A DNA stretch of 64,000 bases, from NCBI GenBank assembly GCA_025355505.1, contig JANXZM010000100.1, forward strand, positions 1-64,000. The letters run 5' to 3'. Of this stretch, positions 1 to 10,178 are shown piece by piece. A model generated the notes under the pieces. That model was not told the DNA's origin and did no database searches. It worked only from the letters and a program-made list of their open reading frames with translations. The position numbers and the translations under genes are program-made. The stretch's first letter is position 1. Each line of letters starts with the position of its first letter. Source of the stretch: Acidobacteriaceae bacterium (GTDB taxonomy: Bacteria > Acidobacteriota > Terriglobia > Terriglobales > Acidobacteriaceae).

Positions 1-205
1 CTCCGCTCGGACGGCAATGCCGTCGACCTGGGAAAAGTGTAAAGGATGTGGTGATAACGTTGTGTAAGGGATGTGGTGGAACTTTACACCTGAAGGCATA
101 CACCTGATACAAAACATACTTGCACCACGGGCTGTTAAGGATGATTCGAGGCCCGCGGTGTAAAATCAAGAGCACCGGTTCCCTGCGATGTGACTTCCGG
201 CGAAT

Positions 206-282
206 GGCCCCGTAGCTCAATTGGATAGAGCATCAGACTTCGAATCTGAGGGTTGGGGGTTCGACTCCCTCCGGGGTCACCA
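206..282 (+). tRNA. tRNA-Arg (anticodon TCG)
   Basis: Cloverleaf: acceptor GGCCCCG/CGGGGTC, anticodon stem TCAGA-CTTCGAA-TCTGA, T-arm GGGGGTTCGACTCCC, encoded CCA. Confidence 0.97.
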
Positions 283-378
283 TTCCAAAAGCCAGGTCGG
301 CATTCCTGCAAACACAACTCCAGATCATCCCAGCACCCGCACTCTGGTTACTTGCTCGGGGTTTGGTTTCGCGGTGCA

Positions 379-780
379 ATGGCAGTTAGGGAGCGAATTA
401 TGGGACGCGTTTTGGGGTTTCTGGGGACGATCATCACGATGGCGATCGGCATGTACATTTATTCTCTGCAGGTCAAGACTTTGACTCCGGGCGCCGGGAG
501 CGGCAGTCCTGAAGAAGTCGCTACCATCACGGGCGTGAAGAATGATCTGATCGGGATCGCTGGTGCCGAGCGCGGATACCTGGCGTCGCAAGGGAAATAT
601 GCTTCGCTGGATGAGCTGATTTCAGGCAACTACATCAGCATCAAGGGGGAGCGCCCGCCGTATATTTACGAGGTCGAAAGCACTGGCGACAGCTTTCGCG
701 CGACTGCCACCCGCACCACCAAAGGCGCTCCGGCACAGCTCTGGATTACGGAAACGATGCAGGTGCAAGCGTCGGACTGA
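379..780 (+). CDS. hypothetical protein with N-terminal transmembrane helix
   Basis: ORF; internal ATG at 379 gives MAVRERIMGRVLGFLGTIITMAIGMYIYSL. Confidence 0.7.
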   Translation: MAVRERIMGRVLGFLGTIITMAIGMYIYSLQVKTLTPGAGSGSPEEVATITGVKNDLIGIAGAERGYLASQGKYASLDELISGNYISIKGERPPYIYEVESTGDSFRATATRTTKGAPAQLWITETMQVQASD

Positions 781-873
781 AAGTCTTCGATGCCCCGCCC
801 CTAAAGGGGTTTCCTGGGAGCGGCCAGGCGACATCGCTAAAGCTAAAGCCATGCCCTGATACGAAACGTGAGG

Positions 874-1068
874 TCAGGTTTTTTTCCAGTCAGTCAAGGA
901 CATTAGTTCGTCCATGATTTCCTGCAATCTTTGCAATCGCCGTTCCTGATCGGATGCACCGATCATCTTTTTGCCACCTTGCAGGTACAGGCGGTTTGCT
1001 TCACTAATCTCGGCGATTTCTTCTCGCAACTTTCCCACGCGCTCTTTGACGGACTGCGGCATAAGCAT
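874..1068 (-). CDS. small hypothetical protein
   Basis: 64 aa ORF with coiled-coil-like composition. Confidence 0.5.
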   Translation of the reverse strand: MLMPQSVKERVGKLREEIAEISEANRLYLQGGKKMIGASDQERRLQRLQEIMDELMSLTDWKKT

Positions 1069-1141
1069 AGGCTAGCAGAGCTTTTCCGACCTGGGTAAAG
1101 TTGTTTTCCAACTTTGTGTCGTTGCAACGAGAGAATGTCGT

Positions 1142-1370
1142 ATTAACTGCAACGAGATTGTGTCACCCCGTGTCGATTAAGTAACGGTCGCAAGAGCAGG
1201 GCGACCGGAGAGGTTGTAGATGCGTGGGGTTGGGGGTTTTCGTTTTCGCGCGGTGGTGCGTGGATCTGGGCGACGGTTCGGGCGGCGATCCGCCGATTCT
1301 TCCAAGGGCAGCGGCAGGGTGAGCAGCAGATCGTCACCGCGATAGACGCGCAGCGTGCCATTGAGCGGTC
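1142..1370 (-). mobile_element. truncated ISNCY-like transposase C-terminus plus terminal repeat
   Basis: Minus-strand open frame ...LNGTLRVYRGDDLLLTLPLPLEESADRRPNRRPDPRTTARKRKPPTPRIYNLSGRPALATVT* followed by end sequence TAACTGCAACGAGATTGTGTCACCCC (rc), which matches the IS end at ~31.6 kb. Confidence 0.65.
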
Positions 1371-2087
1371 AACATCGCCAGCGATATCAGTTACGCGGAG
1401 GCGGGGAGCCTGCGGAGCGCCGGCTTGGCCTCGTCAGCGGTGGATGCCGCGGGCAAAGTGTATGTGATGTGGCCGGATTGCCGCTTCCGCACGAACTGCT
1501 CTTCGAATGACATCGTGTACAGCACGTCGACAAACGGGACGACATGATCGGCGGTGAAGCGCGTGCCGATCGATCCGGTTACGAGCACGGTGGGTCACTT
1601 CATCACCGGCGCGGCGATTGCGCCGGGCACAAAAGGATCTACGGCCCACATCGCGCTCGTTTATTACTTTTATCCGGTGTCGAATTGTGTGAACAACTGC
1701 TTGCTGAATGTCGGGTTCATTCAGTCTTCCACGGCAGGTTCAACGTGGACCGCGGCAGAAACCCTGGCCGGTCCTATGCAGCTCACGTGGCTGCCGAATA
1801 CGTTCTCCGGGACGATGGTGGCGGATTACATCTCCGTGGGATGTGCCGGCGGCAAGGCTTTTCCGGTGTTTGCCGCGGCGCAGGCGAAAACGGGATCTCT
1901 TTTCCACGAGGCGATCTACACCACGACATCGGGTCAGGTTTTGTCCACTCCGGAACTGGAACTGATGAGTGCGGTGAGGGATGTTGCGGTACCGAATGCG
2001 CACTCCGATCACGGGCCGATGGAATACCTGGACCAGGAGCACTTGATTCCGATTTCGGGGAAGCGGCCGCCGGAGCGAAACCGTTAA
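1371..2087 (+). pseudogene. sialidase/BNR-like protein, 5'-truncated and interrupted
   Basis: Continuous frame DISYAEAGSLRSAGLASSAVDAAGKVYVMWPDCRFRTNCSSNDIVYSTSTNGTT*SAVKRVPIDP...; in-frame TGA at 1545-1547 where Trp is expected; 5' end abuts an IS remnant. Confidence 0.65.
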
Positions 2088-2164
2088 CCACAAAGGCCAC
2101 GAAGGCACACGAAGCAACGGCCTGTGACCAAAAGCCTTCGTGATACTTCGTGGCCTTGGTGGTT
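2086..2164. repeat. long hairpin, arms AACCACAAAGGCCACGAAG / CTTCGTGGCCTTGGTGGTT
   Basis: Arms 2086-2104 and 2146-2164 with one mismatch. Confidence 0.85.
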
Positions 2165-2277
2165 CAGGGTTTTGTGGGTTGCATCGTGAAACTGACCCAC
2201 TACTTCTTGCCTCAACCGTTTGCTCCCCACCCCCGCCCAGCGATATATTTAGCGGGTACCGCTGTTTTGAGTGCCTT

Positions 2278-2640
2278 ATGTTCACTGACTTCACTGCGAA
2301 CGACCGCTGGACCAAGAAACAAGTCCACTGCCTTTACCAGGCTCTGATCGTGGCCATCGCCACCCGCCACGCCGATGCGGTGGACATCAAGTTCCTGGTG
2401 GACGGACGCCCGGTCTGGGTGGCCCTGCCGCACCCGGCCTGGGTGGAATACAAGAACCGAACCGGGAGACTGATCACCGACTCTCTTGCCAAAGAAATCG
2501 CAGGCCATTTTCTAAAAACGGCGTTGGAATCGGGCGAAGGGTTAGGTCGCGAGATGTATTCCCTTACCATCGCGGAGACTCTCCATCACCTGGAAGGCGT
2601 CGTGGCCGGAGCCGAGCCTCCCGTTCCTGCCACCCGCTAG
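2278..2640 (+). CDS. hypothetical protein
   Basis: ORF from ATG 2278 ([31 protein letters not shown]...). Confidence 0.65.
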   Translation: MFTDFTANDRWTKKQVHCLYQALIVAIATRHADAVDIKFLVDGRPVWVALPHPAWVEYKNRTGRLITDSLAKEIAGHFLKTALESGEGLGREMYSLTIAETLHHLEGVVAGAEPPVPATR

Positions 2641-2823
2641 CTGGAAAGAACCCTCGAAATGAAGGACAATGTCTGGTTTGTCTTTATCCTGGCGACACGG
2701 GCGGAATCTGTTTACGCAAACTCTCCTTTTTCGCCTGCCGACGCCATTTGCACCGCGCTCTATGGGGATCGCGCAGTTTGCTCTTCGAGAAAAGCGTTCT
2801 TATGTCCAGCCTAACCTCCGATA

Positions 2824-4643
2824 TGGAAACCATGACTGAAAAAAATACTGGAACGAAGCATAAACGGCTGAGCGCTTGGGTGGAAGAAGTTGCCCAGCTC
2901 TGCCAGCCGGATCGAGTGTACTGGTGCGACGGTTCGGACGAGGAATATCAGGCCATTCTACGGCGGATGGTACTGACGGGCACCGCCATCTGGCTGGCCG
3001 ACGAGAAGCGCCCGAACAGCATCCTGGTTCGGTCGAGTCCCGGCGACGTCGCACGTGTCGAAGACCGCACCTTTATCTGTTCGCGAATCCGTGAGGAAGC
3101 TGGGCCCACCAACAACTGGGAAGATCCCACGGCGATGAAGCAGAAGCTGCAAGGGTTGTTCGCGGGTGCGATGTCCGGCCGCGTCATGTACGTGATCCCG
3201 TACAGCATGGGCCCCATCGGCTCGCCAATTGCGAATATCGGTGTCGAGATCACCGACTCCCCTTACGTTGTGGCCAGCATGCACATTATGGCGCGGGTCG
3301 GCTCTCGCGTGCTCCAGGTTCTCGGAAGTGAAGGTGCATTTGTGCGCGGCCTGCACTCCATCGGCGCTCCCCTGGCTCCGAACCAGGCGGATTCGACCTG
3401 GCCCAACAATGCCCAGGAAAAATATATTTGCCACTTTCCGGAGACCCGCGAAGTCTGGTCTTACGGTTCCGGCTACGGTGGCAACGCTCTCCTCGGCAAA
3501 AAGTGTCACGCCCTGCGCATTGCTTCCGTGCAAGCTCGAGACGAAGGCTGGATGGCCGAGCACATGTTGATCCTGAAGATCACCGACCCCTCCGGCCGGG
3601 TCAAGTTCTTCACCGGCGCGTTCCCCTCATCTTGCGGCAAGACGAACCTTGCAATGCTGATCCCGACCATCCCAGGATGGAAAGTCGAAGCCGTGGGCGA
3701 CGACATTGCCTGGATGAAGTTCGGCGACGATGGCCGCCTCTACGCCATCAATCCCGAGCGCGGCTTCTTTGGCGTGGCTCCCGGAACCAGCATGAAGTCG
3801 AACCCCAACGCCATGCTCGCCGCCACGAAAAACGCCATCTTCACCAATTGCGCCATGACTCCCGACGGCGACATATGGTGGGAGCAGATGACTGCGGAAA
3901 AGCCCGCCGAATTGATCGACTGGTTGCGCCGTCCGTGGACTCCGGCTTCTGCTCGCAAGGCAGCTCACCCCAATGCCCGCTTCACCGTTCCCGCCAGCCA
4001 GTGCCCGGTGATTGCGCCGGAGTGGGAGGATCCCAAAGGTGTGCCGATCGACGCCATCCTTTTCGGCGGGCGGCGCGCTGGCATTGTTCCGCTGGTCACC
4101 GAGTCCTTCAATTGGCGGCATGGAACGTTTCTGGGCGCGACCGTCAGCAGCGAAACCACTGCCGCCGCCGCCGGCAAAGTCGGCGAACTTCGTCGCGACC
4201 CGATGGCCATGCTCCCCTTCTGCGGCTACAATATGGGCGATTACTTCGCCCACTTTCTCAAGATCGGCGCCACGCCCGGTGCCAAGCTGCCCAAAATCTA
4301 TTACGTGAACTGGTTTCGCACCGACGACAACGGAAAATTCCTCTGGCCCGGATACGGCGAGAACAGCCGCGTCCTGAAATGGATTTTTGAGCGCTGCGAT
4401 GGCAAAGTGCACGCGGTCGATACGCCCATTGGCAGGCTTCCAGAGCTTGCGGATCTTGATACCAAGGGACTCGACCTTTCTCCCGCGGATGTTGCCAAGT
4501 TGCTCAGCGTGGACTTGCAGGGTTGGCATGCCGAAATCCCATTGATCCGCGAGCACTTTGCCAGGTTCGGCAACCACCTTCCCGAAGGCTTGAACCGGGA
4601 AGTCGCCGAACTGGAAGACCGTCTGGCGAAGGCCAAAAAATAG
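2824..4643 (+). CDS. pckG: phosphoenolpyruvate carboxykinase (GTP)
   Basis: Full-length PEPCK-GTP signatures including [13 protein letters not shown]; alternative start at 2802. Confidence 0.95.
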
Positions 4644-4807
4644 ATCGACTGCTGTCACCTCCGAGACGCAGAGAGCGCCGAGAAAGTCTCGTGTCAAGTT
4701 TTCCTCGGGGTGAAACCGGTTGTCTTTCGAAACCGCTAAGATAAGGTGTTCTCGGCGGCCTCCGCGTCTCGGCCGTGAACAGGTCTCTCTAGGGGTAAAT
4801 CTAAAAA

Positions 4808-5065
4808 ATGTTCGCCCGGAAAATCCGCGTGGAATACCAGCACGAAGGACAGCTTCAACCTTGTCCTTTGAAATGGCTCGACAATTTCAGCATGCGCAAC
4901 TTCACCAACGCATCGGTCTTTGACGACACGCTGCCGGTGGCCGACGGCTGCCTGGAAATTGGAACGCATGTCCCGCTCGATCGACTCCGGGATGCGATGG
5001 AAGACTGGTTTCGCCGCAAGAGCTATCTGCCCAAAGACGCAACCCTGGTGCTGACCCTGAGCTAG
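4808..5065 (+). CDS. hypothetical protein
   Basis: 85 aa ORF. Confidence 0.6.
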   Translation: MFARKIRVEYQHEGQLQPCPLKWLDNFSMRNFTNASVFDDTLPVADGCLEIGTHVPLDRLRDAMEDWFRRKSYLPKDATLVLTLS

Positions 5066-5184
5066 CGGCGAGGCCGGGCTGCGCTCAGCTTGGACCCTTC
5101 GTCTTCGCTCAGGGCAGGCTCGCGAGCACGTCCGTCTCTCCACACAAAGGGAGGCTTTCAAAAATGCGCGTTTCTGCGCGGCAC

Positions 5185-5442
5185 TTACTCCTGTTTGGCG
5201 GCTTCGGGCTGCTTGGCAGCTGCTTCGGCTTTTCCTGCATCGCTTTTGGCGTACTTGCGGCGGAAACGCTCGATGCGGCCGGCGGTGTCCATAAGCTTCT
5301 GCTTGCCGGTAAAAAACGGGTGGCAGGCGGAGCAGATTTCTACGCTGATGCCGCCCTTGTGGGTGGAGCGAGTAGTGAATGCGTTACCACAGGCGCAATG
5401 CACGTTGATCTCGCCGTAGCTGGGATGGATGGCTGCTTTCAT
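5185..5442 (-). CDS. rpmE: 50S ribosomal protein L31
   Basis: [28 protein letters not shown]...[16 protein letters not shown]. Confidence 0.97.
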   Translation of the reverse strand: MKAAIHPSYGEINVHCACGNAFTTRSTHKGGISVEICSACHPFFTGKQKLMDTAGRIERFRRKYAKSDAGKAEAAAKQPEAAKQE

Positions 5443-5544
5443 GTCGGTTCCTAAATCCTCGATTCAGACATTCGATTCTACCGGAGTTAAGAAGGATTCA
5501 GCAAGGCTGGTGTTGGCTCTTGCTCTTAGCTGACTATTCCCAAA

Positions 5545-5578
5545 GCAAAACGGCAGGGCCGACCCCCTGCCGTTTTGC
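5545..5578 (-). terminator. Rho-independent terminator downstream of HU gene
   Basis: Perfect 14 bp arms GCAAAACGGCAGGG / CCCTGCCGTTTTGC with 6 nt loop. Confidence 0.85.
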
Positions 5579-5603
5579 TCGTATCCGAAAATTCTGGGGC
5601 CCC

Positions 5604-5900
5604 TTACTTACCTTTATTGACTACTTTCTTAAGTTCATTCCCGGGAGTGAATTTGGCGACTCTACGGGCAGCGATCTTGATGGTGGCACCCGTCTGCGGG
5701 TTTCGGCCATTGCGGGCCTTGCGCTGCGAAACGGAAAACGTGCCGAAACCGATCAAGGCTACTCGGTCCCCTTTTCGAAGGGCAGCGGTAACGCTGTCCA
5801 CGGTGGTGTCGATCGCGGTCGTCGCCTGGGCCTTTGTAATGTTGCAGGCTCCGGCGATCCGGTCAACCAGATTAGCTTTATTCATGCTCTCTCCTAACAC
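5604..5900 (-). CDS. HU family DNA-binding protein
   Basis: MNKANLVDRIAGACNITKAQATTAIDTTVDSVTAALRKGDRVALIGFGTFSVSQRKARNGRNPQTG. Confidence 0.97.
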   Translation of the reverse strand: MLGESMNKANLVDRIAGACNITKAQATTAIDTTVDSVTAALRKGDRVALIGFGTFSVSQRKARNGRNPQTGATIKIAARRVAKFTPGNELKKVVNKGK

Positions 5901-6285
5901 TAGTCGTTACGGTTCCCGCGCATCAGCCGGGGAGGAAAGCTCAACGCGCGAGCACCGGCGATGGCAATTCTCGCCCATACTGCGGGATTGTCAAGGGGAA
6001 ACACGTGCCAGTTGCCGCTTTTAACACCTGAGGCGAACGGTTGGGTAGTGATTGGAGCATGAGTCGACGGCGCCAGTTCTGGTTTATTGATTGGCTACGC
6101 CTGCGAGCTACGGGCTGCGAGCCCGCGGTTTTCCTCGCTTCTCCTCGCTTTTCCTCGCTTCTCCACAATCTGGCGCTGCTCTCCACAGGATGTGCACAGA
6201 GAGGAAACGGTTTCCAGTTGCGGCGCAGGCGGGTTCGGGTGCAGAGTTTAATTACACAACTTGAGTTCAGAAGAAGTTCAGACCT

Positions 6286-7062
6286 ATGAAAACAGCAAGC
6301 GAAGTTTGCCCGGCGTGCGCGGGCTCAGGATGGAAGCCGGTTTCCGGAACGCCGGACGGCGGCGTCACCCGCTGCGATTGCCAGTTGCGGGCGCGTGGCG
6401 GCGCCATGATCGCGGCGGCGCGAATTCCCAAGAGATATGAACATTGCGAGCTGTCGAACTTTACGACGGATTTCCCGAGAGCCGATCGCTCGATTGCGCT
6501 GGCCCAGATCAGCGCCTCGCGCTTCGTGCAGGAGTTTGATCCCCGAGACGGGGCTGGCCTTCTGCTGGTCGGCGGGATCGGGACCGGCAAAACCCATCTC
6601 GCGGCGGGCATTCTCAAGGAACTCATTGCGGTCCGAGGAAGCGCCTGCCTTTTTTGCGACTATCGCGAACTGCTAAAACAGATTCAGAACTCCTACAACG
6701 ATTCCGTCAAGGCCACCGAGCTTCAGGTGCTGCGGCCGGTGTTTGAAGCCGAGGTGCTGTTGCTCGATGAACTCGGCGCCGTGAAACCGAGCGAGTGGGT
6801 GTGGGACACGGTCAGCCTCATCCTTAACACGCGCTATAACGACAATCGAACGACCATCATCACCACGAATTTTGCCGACGAGCCGGCTGCGAGTGTGGCT
6901 CGATCGTCGTCATTGTCGCCGGCGCGGGCAGCCGCTCGCGAAGAAACTCTCGGCGACCGCATCGGCGAGCGTATGCGCTCCCGCTTGCACGAGATGTGCC
7001 GCATTGTGAAAATGGACGGGCCCGACTTCCGCCAGAAGTTTAAGAGCGCCAGTTTCGGTTAA
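6286..7062 (+). CDS. DnaC/IstB-like ATP-binding protein
   Basis: N-terminal Cys pair (CPACAGSGW), Walker A GGIGTGKTHLA, Walker B LLLDELG. Confidence 0.9.
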   Translation: MKTASEVCPACAGSGWKPVSGTPDGGVTRCDCQLRARGGAMIAAARIPKRYEHCELSNFTTDFPRADRSIALAQISASRFVQEFDPRDGAGLLLVGGIGTGKTHLAAGILKELIAVRGSACLFCDYRELLKQIQNSYNDSVKATELQVLRPVFEAEVLLLDELGAVKPSEWVWDTVSLILNTRYNDNRTTIITTNFADEPAASVARSSSLSPARAAAREETLGDRIGERMRSRLHEMCRIVKMDGPDFRQKFKSASFG

Positions 7063-7155
7063 GGCGCTAACCACGAAAGTCCCTAACCACAGGGGACACG
7101 GAGGGCACAGGGGAACACCGGGAAAACAAGGCGTCCTCGGCTGTAGAATCGGCGA

Positions 7156-8337
7156 GTGCTGACCGAACGCATCGAGTTCCGGCCCGAAGTTGACGCCGAG
7201 GTCTTTTCCGGCGTCGCCGCCGCTCCGGCTGTGTTTCTTTTGCGCGGCGAGGACGCGAATTCCGAGCCTTACGTCAGCAAGACCGCGAACCTTCGGCGGA
7301 GGCTGCAGCGGCTGCTTTCCGCTCCGGAAGAGCGGACGAAACGCCTCAACCTGCGGGATCGCGTTCGATGGATTGAATACACGCTGACCGGCTCCGACTT
7401 TGAATCGGCATTCGTGCTCTATCAAGTCCTGCGCGCCTCCTTCCCCAAGACCTACGCGAATCGCCTGCGGCTGCGGTTCGCTCCGCTGGTCAAGCTGCAT
7501 CTGGAAAACGAATTTCCCCGCGCCTCGATCACCATGCGGCTGGGACGAATTTCGGGAAAGCGGATTTCGACAAAAAACGTTTACTACGGGCCGTTTGCTT
7601 CGCGCGTGGCGGCGGAAAAATTTATGAACGACGCGCTCGACTTTTTCAAGATGCGGCGCTGCGTGGAGGACCTCCATCCCGATCCGAAATTTCCCGGCTG
7701 CGTTTATTCCGAGATGAAGATGTGTTTGGCGCCCTGTTTTCGCGGCTGCAGCGATGACGAGTACCGCGCCGAGGTGGTGCGGGTCGAGAATTTTCTGGAC
7801 TCGCGCGGCGAATCGCTGAAGCGGCAGATGGCGGCGGAGCGCGAGGACGCGTCGGCAAAGATGGAATTCGAGACGGCTGCCGCCATTCATGCGCGCCTCG
7901 ACAAGCTCACCCCCGTGCTGCAGCAACTGCCGGAATTTGTCCGCCGGATTGATCAGTCGCACGCCGTGATCGTACAGAAGTGCGTACAGAAGTTCCTGCA
8001 AAAGTCAGCGCCCTCGGAGAGCGTCGCCTTGTTTCGCGTCGACAGTGGCGCAATCACCGGGCCGTTTGAGTTTCCGATCTCCGGCGGGGAACACACCAAG
8101 TCGCAGTCGATGGAAGCGCGCATCCAAGCTGCGCTCGCGGCATTTCCCGCGGCCCAGCCGGCGAGTGCGATTGAGCGCATGGAGCATCTGGCGATCTTGA
8201 AGCGCTGGTGCTATCGCGGAACCCGCGCGGGCGAAATTTTCTTTGCCGATCCCAAGGGAGAACTGCCAATGCGGCGGCTGGTACGGGGGATTGGACGAGT
8301 GTACAAAGGCGAAGCGCCAGAGATTCTTCCCGCGTGA
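7156..8337 (+). CDS. UvrC-like GIY-YIG protein lacking the C-terminal RNase H-like half
   Basis: GTG start; N-terminal UvrC-like region, Cys cluster CVYSEMKMCLAPCFRGC, UvrB-binding-like segment; 393 aa only. Confidence 0.8.
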   Translation: MLTERIEFRPEVDAEVFSGVAAAPAVFLLRGEDANSEPYVSKTANLRRRLQRLLSAPEERTKRLNLRDRVRWIEYTLTGSDFESAFVLYQVLRASFPKTYANRLRLRFAPLVKLHLENEFPRASITMRLGRISGKRISTKNVYYGPFASRVAAEKFMNDALDFFKMRRCVEDLHPDPKFPGCVYSEMKMCLAPCFRGCSDDEYRAEVVRVENFLDSRGESLKRQMAAEREDASAKMEFETAAAIHARLDKLTPVLQQLPEFVRRIDQSHAVIVQKCVQKFLQKSAPSESVALFRVDSGAITGPFEFPISGGEHTKSQSMEARIQAALAAFPAAQPASAIERMEHLAILKRWCYRGTRAGEIFFADPKGELPMRRLVRGIGRVYKGEAPEILPA

Positions 8338-8347
8338 CGACCTGTTT

Positions 8348-8409
8348 ACCGCCAAGACGCAGAGCGCGCCGAGAGACCCCAAAAAGGGTTTTCTCGGCGT
8401 CTCGGCGGT
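8348..8409. repeat. long intergenic hairpin (ACCGCCAAGACGC... / ...GCGTCTCGGCGGT)
   Basis: Imperfect inverted repeat downstream of the UvrC-like gene. Confidence 0.7.
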
Positions 8410-8417
8410 GATAAGCC

Positions 8418-9956
8418 TTACGCTGCTCGAACCGGGATGCGCTGCGGCTTCTTCCGGAACACGACCCTGATCTCTTCCCGCCAGCGTTCGTCAATTCCCA
8501 GCAGTTCCCAATCGATCTCCGGAGACAGATAACGCAGGATCGTATCGGTTGTGGGATGGACATGCAGAGCGGGCGCGACCAGCATGAGCAGAGGCTTTTG
8601 CTGCGAAATCTCCCGTCCAGGGAAATAGCCGAATTGCGCAAACTCTCCGCGGCTCTGGTGCCAGGCGACGCGCGACCAGTAATCCACGCCTTGCAAGGGA
8701 AGGTGGATATCCTCGTCGGCTTTGAGTTCGATGACGGCAAGGCGGCACTCGCGAGTGGCGGCCAGAATGTCAATCATCGCTCGATCCGCGGCGGCAAACG
8801 CGGGCACCTGCGCATACACCGAATCGGGTCGCAGCCGTCCGTCGAGCGCCGCGATGTTCCGGACGACCAGCGATTCCAGCCAGCGCTCGGGATGCATGCG
8901 CCACAAAGCGTGGTTCTTGGGACCATCCTGATGACGGACGGCTGCCGCCAGTCGCACCAGATCGGCAAACCGCGTTTCGTTCTCTGCATTGAGAACGCGC
9001 TCTTCCGGCCCCACCCCGAAAGCGATTTCCTCGCTGCTCTGGAAATTCCGCGGATCGTGGGCAATCCGCGCCTGGGCAAATTCCAGGCCATAACGCCGGA
9101 ATGAAACCGACGCGGGCGAAAGCACCACGACTTCGGATTGCGGCAGAATGCCGCGAATGCGCGCGATCGATTCCGCAAAACGTTCGCGCGCCTGGCCTTC
9201 ATCAATGGAGTGCACCAGCCGCGTTGCCATGTTGCCGCGATCGCCGGTATCCACCGGCACCAGCGCATCCTCCCCCTGATCGAATTCATACAAATGCCAC
9301 TTTGCCGCCGTTGGATGGAGGTGCGCCATACGCTGCCGGGTCAGGGCAACGGCGCCTTTCGGCACGACCATCGCCAGTCCCTCGACCACGCGGCGTTCCC
9401 GCTGTGCCACGCGGCAGACTTCGAGCCAAAGAATTCCGCAGGTCAGCGTGCCATCGACGGTCGATTGCGTTTCCTGGTCGTTCACTCCGACCACGGCGAG
9501 CGCGCGCTGTCCCTGGCGCAGCCAGCCGCGCAGGTAGGCCGGTCCGAAGGAGTGTTCGAGGTCCACGCTGGTAGAGAGCCGGACCACCGTCCATTCGGGG
9601 AAATTTCTCTCCAGTGCCCGGCGCAGTTTCGGCTCGTACGCGACCCGTGCCGCGCGCCGCGCCGCTGGCGAACGCTGATCGCGATCGCGGCAGATGTCGA
9701 GCCGGGTAGGATGATTCTGCCCCATGCGCTGCACCTGCAACCGCAGCGTCGTGGCCTTGACTTCCGCATCCAGCACACGCCGCACGAAATTCCGCTCGTT
9801 CGACCACAGATGCAGCAGGCATTTGTGATACTCGCCGGAAACCGAATACTTCGACTCGGCCAGATCGAACGCGATGGCGCCGTCTTCGACCACAACCGCG
9901 GCACGTGCGCCGTTGAGGAAGTCGGAGAGCATCTGGCTGAGCGAGTCTGGGGTCAC
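8418..9956 (-). CDS. hypothetical protein with candidate C-terminal PD-(D/E)XK nuclease-like motif
   Basis: 512 aa; motif ...RAMIDILAATRECRLAVIELKADEDIHLPLQGVDYW. Confidence 0.75.
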   Translation of the reverse strand: MTPDSLSQMLSDFLNGARAAVVVEDGAIAFDLAESKYSVSGEYHKCLLHLWSNERNFVRRVLDAEVKATTLRLQVQRMGQNHPTRLDICRDRDQRSPAARRAARVAYEPKLRRALERNFPEWTVVRLSTSVDLEHSFGPAYLRGWLRQGQRALAVVGVNDQETQSTVDGTLTCGILWLEVCRVAQRERRVVEGLAMVVPKGAVALTRQRMAHLHPTAAKWHLYEFDQGEDALVPVDTGDRGNMATRLVHSIDEGQARERFAESIARIRGILPQSEVVVLSPASVSFRRYGLEFAQARIAHDPRNFQSSEEIAFGVGPEERVLNAENETRFADLVRLAAAVRHQDGPKNHALWRMHPERWLESLVVRNIAALDGRLRPDSVYAQVPAFAAADRAMIDILAATRECRLAVIELKADEDIHLPLQGVDYWSRVAWHQSRGEFAQFGYFPGREISQQKPLLMLVAPALHVHPTTDTILRYLSPEIDWELLGIDERWREEIRVVFRKKPQRIPVRAA

Positions 9957-10178
9957 AGATCGGAATTATGCGCCCCGCCAAAACCGGCGTCAGTGATGGT
10001 TGGACCGCGAAATTGTTTGGTTTCGCTCCGGCACAGCACTCTGACTTCCGTACTCTCGCTCCTGATCCTGACGGCGTCCTGCTCGTGGGATAATAGTGGG
10101 GAGACCCGGCAAGCCGCGTCTCTACGCGGGAACAGATCTTCCGCTGCGAGTCGTCTGCAAAGCCACGCGCATCCAAAT

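Noticed and set aside
1545-1547. Third possible Sec UGA (sialidase-like gene)
   Set aside because: The expected residue is Trp, the gene is 5'-truncated, and no hairpin was noticed; treated as nonsense decay.
3627-4697. 356 aa minus-strand ORF opposite pckG
   Set aside because: Antisense shadow ORF of a high-GC gene; no recognisable domains.
9138-10178. N-terminal extension of the tldD ORF
   Set aside because: Antisense to the 512 aa protein gene; TldD homology begins at ATG 10179.
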